This document shows positions 7,418 to 12,448 of a stretch of DNA of 12,448 nucleotides, in pieces (within the stretch, counting starts at the first letter, position 1; each line of letters opens with the position of its first letter). Position numbers and translations under genes: made by a program. The stretch lies in assembly GCA_038216155.1 (NCBI GenBank), contig JBBQQH010000074.1, forward strand, positions 1 to 12,448. The letters are read 5' to 3'. The stretch comes from SZAS-103 sp038216155. Its GTDB lineage: Bacteria > Pseudomonadota > Gammaproteobacteria > Xanthomonadales > Xanthomonadaceae. The notes under the pieces were generated by a model, which did no database searches, was not told where the DNA came from, and saw nothing but the letters and a program-made list of their open reading frames with translations.

Positions 7418-9214
7418 TTAAGGCAGCGGCTTTGCCGTTGTGGTGGTCGGCAATCCCACCTTCTTGCAGAACGCGGCGAAGCGCGGGTCGTGCTGGTAAC
7501 GAAGCAGGAAGCGATCAGTCAGAAGGAACTGGATTCCGGGGTCGCGGCTGTCCCAGGCGCGATCCAACCATACGAAAACGTTATCCGGATCGCGGCGCAA
7601 GGCATAAACCTGAGCGATTTGAAAAGCCATGCCGTCGGCATTCTTGTCGATCAGAAGTTTCAATGCCGCATCCGCGCTAGCGCGATCGCCGCCGATCTGA
7701 CGCGCCATCGCCAAGGCAAAATCATGCCAAAGGCCCGGCAACATCCGTTGCGCGTCAGCCAACGCCGCTGCCGCATCGTTACGCTGGACATGGATCACAA
7801 CCAGCGCCGCGTCGAAAATGCCCGACTGGGGCGCGAGCGATATTGCCTTGCGGATCGTCTTGTCGGCTTCATCCGTGCTGCCCACCGACGCCAAGGCGCG
7901 CGAAAGCAGCAGGTATCCGCTAGCCCGCAACGGTTCGGAATCGATCGATTGCCGAGTCAGCGCGATCGCCTGCTGCGGATCTCCTCGGGCAGAGGCCATA
8001 AGGCCGAGGCCTTCCATTCCCGTCGTGCTGCCTGGTGCGAGTTGCAAGGCGCGGCGAAACTCGGTTTCCGCTCCGCTCCAGTCGAAATTGAAGCCCAAAG
8101 CCTGGGCGTGTGCCGCGTGCGCTGCAGCCAGATTTGGTTGAAGCAAGAGTGCCTTGTTCGACGCATCGAGCGACTGTGCATAGAACGCTTTTTGTTCCGC
8201 ACCGTTGAGAAATCCTGCGGCTAATCGTCCCGCCGACTCTGACAACGAAGCCCAAGCGAGTGCGTACTGGGGATCCAGACGCGTCGCTTTTGTGTATTGC
8301 TCGATCGCAAGGCGCAAATTTGCCTCGGTACTTTGCGCGTCGAGGTAGTTGCCCTGCAGGTAGGCTGTATAGGCATCGAGGTTGCTGCTCGGCGGTCGGT
8401 CGGTTTGTACGGCAGCAGCTTCGCCCGCCAACAGCTTCGCCTTCAGCGCCCCAGCAACGGATTGCGCGATCTCGTCCTGCAACTTGAACAGATCCTTATA
8501 CGGACGGTCGTAACGCTGCGTCCAGATTGTGCTGCCATCGGCTGCTCGGATCAGTTCGGCGCTGATTCGCACCGCATCGCCCGCGCGCTGCACGCTGCCC
8601 TCCAACAACGTCGCGACGCCGAGCTTGATTCCAATCGTCCGGCTATCGTCCTTGGTGTCGCGAAACTGGAACGAGGAATTGCGTCCAATCACTTTCAGCC
8701 CGGAAAACTGCGAGAGCGTCACGATCAGGTTTTCCGACAGACCATCGGAAAAATACTGTTGGTCCTTGTCGCCGCTATTGTTCGTCAGCGGTAATACCGC
8801 AATCGATTTGCCGATGATTGCAGTGGTCGCGGTAGCTGCCGGGATGCTCGTCGCATTCTTGTGTGGCACCAAGACGTTGGCCAGCAGCAAAACCACTGCG
8901 ATAGCGAGCACAGCGATAATCCAGCGATCCATTCGCTTACCGGTCTCGCGAGTGAGCGACGTGTCCGTTTCAACATCGCTTTCGCGCTGGATGCCGTGCG
9001 GCGTCCATTCGTAAAACCACGAGAACACCATCGCGAACGGAAAGCCGATTGCGGCTGCAATCACGAACCAGCGCACTACCCAGTTCGGGAAATCGAACAC
9101 AGGCAACAACTGCGCCACGCCCTGCGACAACGCCCACGCTGCACCGATGTAAAGCATCGCAGCGCGCAGCACATTGCGACGCTTGAGTTCGGCGAAGAAC
9201 GACGGTTTCCCCAT
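7418..9214 (-). CDS. Membrane-anchored TolB-like domain and tetratricopeptide-repeat protein
   Basis: The open frame extends far upstream across purB, but the ATG at 9214 is chosen. It has an AGGGG Shine-Dalgarno 8 bases upstream (complement of 9223-9227), and the protein then begins with the family's FFAELKRRNVLR signature, giving 598 residues. Predicted helices lie at about 17-38, 46-69 and 98-116; the second is followed by EWTPHGIQRE, common in this family. Residues about 135-260 form a TolB N-terminal/FlgO-like domain (SIAVLPLTNNS, YFSDGLSENLI, GRNSSFQF, LLEGSVQR, WTQRYDR). The rest is TPR-like helical repeats up to about 570, ending DPRFAAFCKKVGLP. Relatives often carry a cyclase, winged-helix or kinase domain at the N-terminus; here that place is taken by membrane helices. 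A scaffold or sensory role at the inner membrane is likely, but the function is unknown. Confidence 0.88.
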   Translation of the reverse strand: MGKPSFFAELKRRNVLRAAMLYIGAAWALSQGVAQLLPVFDFPNWVVRWFVIAAAIGFPFAMVFSWFYEWTPHGIQRESDVETDTSLTRETGKRMDRWIIAVLAIAVVLLLANVLVPHKNATSIPAATATTAIIGKSIAVLPLTNNSGDKDQQYFSDGLSENLIVTLSQFSGLKVIGRNSSFQFRDTKDDSRTIGIKLGVATLLEGSVQRAGDAVRISAELIRAADGSTIWTQRYDRPYKDLFKLQDEIAQSVAGALKAKLLAGEAAAVQTDRPPSSNLDAYTAYLQGNYLDAQSTEANLRLAIEQYTKATRLDPQYALAWASLSESAGRLAAGFLNGAEQKAFYAQSLDASNKALLLQPNLAAAHAAHAQALGFNFDWSGAETEFRRALQLAPGSTTGMEGLGLMASARGDPQQAIALTRQSIDSEPLRASGYLLLSRALASVGSTDEADKTIRKAISLAPQSGIFDAALVVIHVQRNDAAAALADAQRMLPGLWHDFALAMARQIGGDRASADAALKLLIDKNADGMAFQIAQVYALRRDPDNVFVWLDRAWDSRDPGIQFLLTDRFLLRYQHDPRFAAFCKKVGLPTTTTAKPLP

Positions 9215-9222
9215 CCGGCCAG

Positions 9223-9227
9223 CCCCT
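9223..9227 (-). promoter_or_regulatory. Shine-Dalgarno of the TPR protein gene
   Basis: The minus strand reads AGGGG eight bases before ATG at 9214. It supports this start over the much longer upstream open frame. Confidence 0.6.
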
Positions 9228-9325
9228 AATGCGAATGCCGGTCGATGATGCCTGCGGGGTCGCTGTTTGGCTAGGCGCGGCGTTGTGCCTGCCCCGTTTC
9301 CGGATGGGAGCTCGACTAACTCCTT

Positions 9326-9450
9326 TCCCTTCAAGGGGGAGGCAGGGAGGGGGATGGTGTGTGCGTTGGCTTGCGGGACTGGGTTGGAATCGAGTCGTAG
9401 AACCAGCCCTACCCAAAGCACCATCCCCACCATGTCCCCTTGAAGGGGAG
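9326..9450. repeat. Inverted-repeat intergenic element between purB and the TPR gene
   Basis: Two short palindromes, TCCCTT-c-AAGGGGGA at 9326-9340 and TCCCCTT-g-AAGGGGA at 9435-9449, bracket about 95 bases. The flanks beyond them also pair: GGGGATGGTG on the left side is matched by CACCATCCCC on the right. This is the shape of a small non-coding mobile or REP-like element of the type that litters GC-rich proteobacterial genomes. The right palindrome is followed by CTTTTT on the + strand, so it could act weakly as a terminator in that direction, but purB runs the other way. No coding gene lies in 9215-9465. Confidence 0.65.
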
Positions 9451-9465
9451 GGCTTTTTAAGCGGC

Positions 9466-10854
9466 TCAGATACCCTTGCCCAATTCGGCGGCGAGGCCGG
9501 TGTAACTGCCCGGTGTCAGATCGAGCAAACGCTGCTTTGCATCGGCAGGCAAATCGAGTGAGTTGATGAAAGTTCGCATCGCCTCCGCATCGATGCCATG
9601 GCCGCGCGTCAGCGCCTTGAGTTGTTCGTAGGGATTCGGCAATCCGTAGCGGCGCATGACGGTCTGGATGGGCTCGGCCAGCACTTCCCACGCCGCGTTG
9701 AGGTCGGCGGCGATGCGTTCGGGATTCGCATTGAGTTTGCAGAGTCCGCGTTGCAGCGCATCGAGCGCGACCAGGCTGTGGCCGAAGGCAGTGCCCAGCG
9801 CGCGCAACACGGTGGAGTCGGTGAGGTCGCGCTGGAAGCGGCTGATCGGCAGCTTCTCGGAAAAGTGGGTGAGCAATGCGTTGGCGATGCCGAGGTTGCC
9901 TTCGGCGTTTTCGAAGTCGATCGGGTTGACCTTGTGCGGCATCGTCGAGGAACCGACTTCGCCGGCCTTCACCGATTGCTTGAAGTAACCCAGCGAGATG
10001 TAACCCCACACGTCGCGGCACAGGTCGATCACGATGGTGTTGATGCGGCGCTGCGCGTCGCACAGTTCGGCGATGCAATCGTGTGGCTCGATCTGTGTGG
10101 TGTACGGATTCAACGTCAGCCCGAGCGAGGTGACGAAGCGCTGCGCGAACGCGGGCCAGTCAACGTCGGGATAGGCGACAACATGCGCGTTGTAGTTGCC
10201 GACCGCGCCGTTGATCTTGCCGAGCAGTTCGACGTTCGTTAATTGCTTGCGCTGGCGTTCAAGCCGCGCAACAACATTCGCGAATTCCTTACCAACGGTT
10301 GTTGGCGAGGCGGTTTGCCCGTGCGTGCGCGAGAGCATCGGCAGCGTGGCATGTGCGTGCGCCAATTCGCGCAGACTATCGGTGAGTTTGCCGAGTGCAG
10401 GCAGCAAGACTGATTCGCGCGCTTCCGACAACATCAACGCATAACTGAGATTGTTGATGTCCTCCGACGTGCAGGCGAAGTGGACGAATTCGAGTGCTGG
10501 GCCAAGCTCGCCGTCGTCCCCCGATCCAGTCGAGGGCAGGCTCTTCAACTGTTCCTTGATGAAGTATTCGACCGCCTTCACGTCGTGGTTGGTGGTGCGT
10601 TCGATCGCCTTCACGCTCGCCGCATCCTCGACGCTGAAATCCTTCGCCAGTGCGCGAAGCTTCGCAGCGGCACCATCCGAGAACGGCTTGAGTTCGACGA
10701 TGCCTGGCTCGGCGGCCAGCGCCAGCAGCCATTCGACTTCAACGCGCACGCGCGCCTTGATCAACCCGAATTCGGAAAAGATCGGCCGCAACGCATCGAC
10801 CTTGGCGGCGTAACGGCCATCGATGGGGGACAGGGCGAGCAGGGGATCAGTCAT
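9466..10854 (-). CDS. purB: Adenylosuccinate lyase
   Basis: PurB cleaves adenylosuccinate to AMP + fumarate and SAICAR to AICAR + fumarate in purine synthesis; it is a cytosolic homotetramer. The 462-residue protein matches the E. coli-type enzyme along its length: LSPIDGRY at 8-15, IERTTNHDVKAVEYFIKE (84-101), FACTSEDINNLS and RTHGQ with the general acid-type H178. The superfamily signature GSSTMPHKVNP is at 301-311; its first Ser (S302) corresponds to the catalytic Ser295 of E. coli. The C-terminus reads EVLAEPIQTVMRRYG. A slightly longer polar linker (STGSGDD, about 108-114) precedes the FACTSED region. The start at 10854 has a GGAG Shine-Dalgarno 7 bases upstream. It is the first gene of the leftward block. 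The fumarate it releases is the substrate of the neighbouring divergent fumC product, though such adjacency may be chance. Confidence 0.97.
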   Translation of the reverse strand: MTDPLLALSPIDGRYAAKVDALRPIFSEFGLIKARVRVEVEWLLALAAEPGIVELKPFSDGAAAKLRALAKDFSVEDAASVKAIERTTNHDVKAVEYFIKEQLKSLPSTGSGDDGELGPALEFVHFACTSEDINNLSYALMLSEARESVLLPALGKLTDSLRELAHAHATLPMLSRTHGQTASPTTVGKEFANVVARLERQRKQLTNVELLGKINGAVGNYNAHVVAYPDVDWPAFAQRFVTSLGLTLNPYTTQIEPHDCIAELCDAQRRINTIVIDLCRDVWGYISLGYFKQSVKAGEVGSSTMPHKVNPIDFENAEGNLGIANALLTHFSEKLPISRFQRDLTDSTVLRALGTAFGHSLVALDALQRGLCKLNANPERIAADLNAAWEVLAEPIQTVMRRYGLPNPYEQLKALTRGHGIDAEAMRTFINSLDLPADAKQRLLDLTPGSYTGLAAELGKGI

Positions 10855-10861
10855 CTTGGAG

Positions 10862-10865
10862 CTCC
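10862..10865 (-). promoter_or_regulatory. purB: Shine-Dalgarno of purB
   Basis: GGAG on the minus strand lies 7 bases before the ATG at 10854 and confirms the purB start. Confidence 0.6.
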
Positions 10866-10897
10866 GGTGAAGCAGGGTGCAGAAGAAAGCTCTTGAT

Positions 10898-11002
10898 CGT
10901 CATCCCCGCGAAAGCGGGGATCCAGTGCCTCCAGGCAACGCAAAGTCGCTGGATTCCCGCCTCTGCGGAAGTGCCTCTCAACAGCGCAGCTGGTCAATGA
11001 CG
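10898..11002. repeat. GTCATCCCCGC-type palindromic intergenic element
   Basis: The element starts CGTCAT and ends ATGACG, a terminal inverted repeat. Next to the left end is a perfect stem, ATCCCCGC (10902-10909) and GCGGGGAT (10914-10921), closed by a GAAA tetraloop. A weaker second stem (TTCCCGC/GCGGAA) lies near 10954-10970, and ATCCAG/CTGGAT pair internally. This is the widespread proteobacterial repeat with ATTCCCGC/GCGGGAAT ends, here partly decayed. It sits 44 bases upstream of purB, in its leader or promoter. Confidence 0.75.
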
Positions 11003-11059
11003 AACTTGAAGCGAAGAGCGCACCATTTTACCTGCCCCGCGACGCGAACGTGGCGCGCC

Positions 11060-11065
11060 TATAAT
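11060..11065 (+). promoter_or_regulatory. Possible -10 promoter element (TATAAT)
   Basis: A perfect TATAAT stands just before the hairpin array and points toward fumC. No good -35 hexamer is seen 16-18 bases upstream, and the fumC start is about 475 bases away, so transcription would cross all three hairpin units. It may be a remnant or a chance match. Confidence 0.25.
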
Positions 11066-11090
11066 CGGAGCAATCCAAGGGCGCGATAAG

Positions 11091-11194
11091 TCCCTCTCCC
11101 AGCGGGAGAGGGGTAGGGGTTAGGGGCGATCGGAGTTGTAGTCTTCGCAGTGTTCGCCCCTCATCCGCCTTTGGCACGTTCTCCCGTTGGCAGA
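11091..11194. repeat. Multi-hairpin intergenic repeat, unit 1 of 3
   Basis: The left hairpin pairs CCTCTCCC with GGGAGAGG (11093-11111). The shared core GTTGTAGTCTTCGCAGTGTT starts at 11135, followed by CCCCTCATCCGCC. The right hairpin (TTCTCCCGTTGG, then CAGAAG) carries a mismatch relative to the other units and is decayed. Confidence 0.85.
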
Positions 11195-11204
11195 AGAATT
11201 AAAG

Positions 11205-11312
11205 CCCCTCTCCCACCGGGAGAGGGGTTGGGGTGAGGGGTGATCGGAGTTGTAGTCTTCGCAGTGTTTGCCCCTCATCCGCCTTCGGCACCTTCTCCCG
11301 GTGGGAGAAGGG
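11205..11312. repeat. Multi-hairpin intergenic repeat, unit 2 of 3 (best preserved)
   Basis: The left hairpin is perfect: CCCCTCTCCC and GGGAGAGGGG with loop ACC (11205-11227). The same core begins at 11249, 114 bases after that of unit 1. The right hairpin is perfect: CCTTCTCCC and GGGAGAAGG with loop GGT (11291-11311). GTGAGGGG before the core can pair with CCCCTCAT after it, giving a three-stem, cloverleaf-like fold. Confidence 0.88.
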
Positions 11313-11330
11313 AACAGATGGGCAATAGAG

Positions 11331-11462
11331 TCTCTCTCCCACGGGCGATCCGAAGGAGAGTGCAAGGCTGAGAGGGATAGGGGTGAGGGGCGATCGGGGT
11401 TGTAGTCTTCGCAGTGTTCGCCCCTCATCCGCCTTCGGCACCTTCTCCCGTTGGGAGAAGGG
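11331..11462. repeat. Multi-hairpin intergenic repeat, unit 3 of 3 (left arm interrupted)
   Basis: The core begins at 11399, 150 bases after that of unit 2. The 36 extra bases lie within the left hairpin, which is split by a segment around 11344-11370. The right hairpin is perfect (CCTTCTCCC/GGGAGAAGG, loop GTT, 11441-11461). The leader of fumC follows, AT-richer and without further repeats. Confidence 0.85.
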
Positions 11463-11532
11463 AACAACCAAAGCTTCGTCTATCCAATCATCCATTAATC
11501 CCTTCACGCATTCATTTAACCAGTCACCAACC

Positions 11533-11536
11533 GGAA
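11533..11536 (+). promoter_or_regulatory. fumC: Weak Shine-Dalgarno of fumC
   Basis: GGAA lies 5 bases before ATG at 11542. It is short but is the only purine-rich site in the leader, which otherwise reads as AT-richer sequence (about 11463-11541). Confidence 0.4.
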
Positions 11537-11541
11537 CCCGC

Positions 11542-12448
11542 ATGAACCAGAAATACCGCATCGAACGCGACAGCATGGGCGAGCTCAAGGTGCCTGCCGA
11601 CGCGCTGTACGCCGCGCAGACCCAGCGCGCAGTCGACAACTTTCCGATCTCCGGCCTGCGCATGCCGCGCGAATTCATCCGCGCGCTCGGGCTGGTCAAG
11701 TCCGCCTGCGCCCAGGTCAATGCCGACCTCGGCTACCTCGGCAAGGCCCAGGCCAAGGCCATCCGCAAGGCCGCCGAACAAGTCGCGAAGGGCGAATTCG
11801 ACAACGAATTCCCGATCGATATCTACCAGACCGGTTCCGGCACCTCCAGCAACATGAATGCCAACGAGGTGATCTCCACACTCGTCGGAAGGGAAATCCC
11901 GGCCACATCCAAAAATGCCGTCAATGCCAACGACCACGTCAATATGGGCCAGAGTTCCAACGACGTAATCCCGACCGCCATCCAGGTCTCGGCCAATCTC
12001 GGCGTCCATGAGCGCCTGCTGCCGTCCCTCAAGCACCTGCAGGCAACCCTGCTCAAGCGCTCGAAGGAGTTGTCCAAGGTCGTCAAGACCGGCCGCACCC
12101 ACTTGATGGACGCGATGCCCGTCACCTTCGGCCAGGAACTCGGCGGCTGGGCCGCACAGATCGGCTCGGGCATCGCCCGCATCGAAGACGCCAGCAAGCG
12201 CCTGCGCAAACTTCCGCAAGGCGGCACCGCCGTTGGCACCGGCATCAATGCCGACCCCAAGTTCGGCAAGCTCGTCGCCGCCGAACTCAGCAAGCAAACC
12301 AAGGTGCAGTTCGAAGCCGCCGCCAACCTGTTCGAAGGCATCTCCTCGCAGGACGCCGCGGTGGAACTCTCCGGCCAGCTCAACACGCTCGCCTGCTCGC
12401 TGATGAAAATCGCGAATGATTTGCGCTGGATGAACTCCGGCCCGCTCG
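11542..12448 (+). CDS. fumC: Class II fumarate hydratase, 3' end outside the window
   Basis: FumC hydrates fumarate to L-malate in the TCA cycle; it is an iron-free homotetramer. The frame stays open to the window end, giving 302 of about 460 residues. Visible motifs are MGELKVPADALYAAQTQRAV near the start, TGSGTSSNMNANEV (97-110), DHVNMGQSSND (131-141) and GRTHLMDAMP with H187 (catalytic His188 in E. coli), followed by TFGQELGGWAAQI. The GSSIMPGKVNP signature lies beyond the window. The SGTSSNMN form and the overall match favour fumarase over aspartase or argininosuccinate lyase. One oddity: the VHPND stretch that forms the second (B) dicarboxylate site in E. coli reads VNAND here, so the B-site His is Asn128. 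Codon use is strongly C-ending, as expected for a well-expressed gene. It is divergent from purB, with a hairpin array in its upstream region. Confidence 0.95.
   Translation, partial: MNQKYRIERDSMGELKVPADALYAAQTQRAVDNFPISGLRMPREFIRALGLVKSACAQVNADLGYLGKAQAKAIRKAAEQVAKGEFDNEFPIDIYQTGSGTSSNMNANEVISTLVGREIPATSKNAVNANDHVNMGQSSNDVIPTAIQVSANLGVHERLLPSLKHLQATLLKRSKELSKVVKTGRTHLMDAMPVTFGQELGGWAAQIGSGIARIEDASKRLRKLPQGGTAVGTGINADPKFGKLVAAELSKQTKVQFEAAANLFEGISSQDAAVELSGQLNTLACSLMKIANDLRWMNSGPL

Noticed and set aside
9435..9456. Rho-independent terminator after purB
   Set aside because: The palindrome has almost no loop, and the T-run follows it on the + strand, whereas purB is transcribed on the minus strand.
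9215..10078. Upstream extension of the TPR protein frame, making an 886-codon ORF
   Set aside because: The extra 288 codons lie antisense to purB and across a palindromic intergenic element, are Arg/Pro/His-rich and resemble no family. The ATG at 9214 has a Shine-Dalgarno and starts the recognised family N-terminus.
11120..11467. 115-codon ORF on the minus strand with repeated RRRMRGEHCEDYN peptides
   Set aside because: Its repeats are simply the translation of the three hairpin units; such peptides are a known kind of false gene call from palindromic repeats.
11199..11720. 173-codon minus-strand ORF across the repeat array and the fumC start
   Set aside because: It overlaps the start of fumC antisense and consists largely of repeat translation; no family resemblance.
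11524..12297. 257-codon minus-strand ORF antisense to fumC
   Set aside because: The + strand has an unmistakable fumarase; the antisense frame is open because of C-ending codon bias.

Overview
The window looks like GC-rich chromosomal DNA from a gammaproteobacterium, most likely of the Xanthomonadales (Rhodanobacteraceae/Lysobacteraceae side). This is inferred from the style of the housekeeping proteins (PurB, FumC, RoxA), from the TolB-like/TPR protein with an N-terminal membrane anchor, and from the intergenic palindromic repeats. No tRNA, rRNA, CRISPR array, transposase or phage gene is visible.

Left part, + strand (1-4740). The 3' part of an ABC1/UbiB-type atypical kinase gene is followed after one base by an acetate kinase gene (ackA). 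A copper-exporting P1B ATPase (copA) with N-terminal YHS and YTCPMHP metal-binding modules comes 120 bases later. The gap between ackA and copA is not empty. It encodes the last ~41 residues of a MerR-family metal regulator, whose stop codon overlaps the copA start (ATGA). copA therefore appears to be the surviving half of a merR-copA operon whose regulator was cut off when this junction formed.

Middle part, - strand (4943-10854). Reading leftwards the genes are purB (adenylosuccinate lyase), a membrane-anchored TolB-like/TPR protein, an internally deleted remnant of a second gene of that family, roxA (2-oxoglutarate/Fe(II) arginine hydroxylase of ribosomal protein uL16), and a GNAT acetyltransferase with an extra C-terminal domain. 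roxA and the GNAT gene overlap by ATGA and should form one transcription unit. The copA and GNAT genes converge on a ~200-base gap.

Right part (10855-12448). A 687-base spacer separates purB from the divergently transcribed fumC (class II fumarase, cut by the window end). It holds a 105-base GTCATCCCCGC-type palindromic element and three tandem copies of a ~110-130-base multi-hairpin element. A further inverted-repeat element lies between purB and the TPR gene.

I see no convincing new multi-gene system. The points most worth a second look are the truncated MerR/copA junction, the collapsed TPR paralogue, the triplicated hairpin array in front of fumC, and the Asn in place of the B-site His of FumC.
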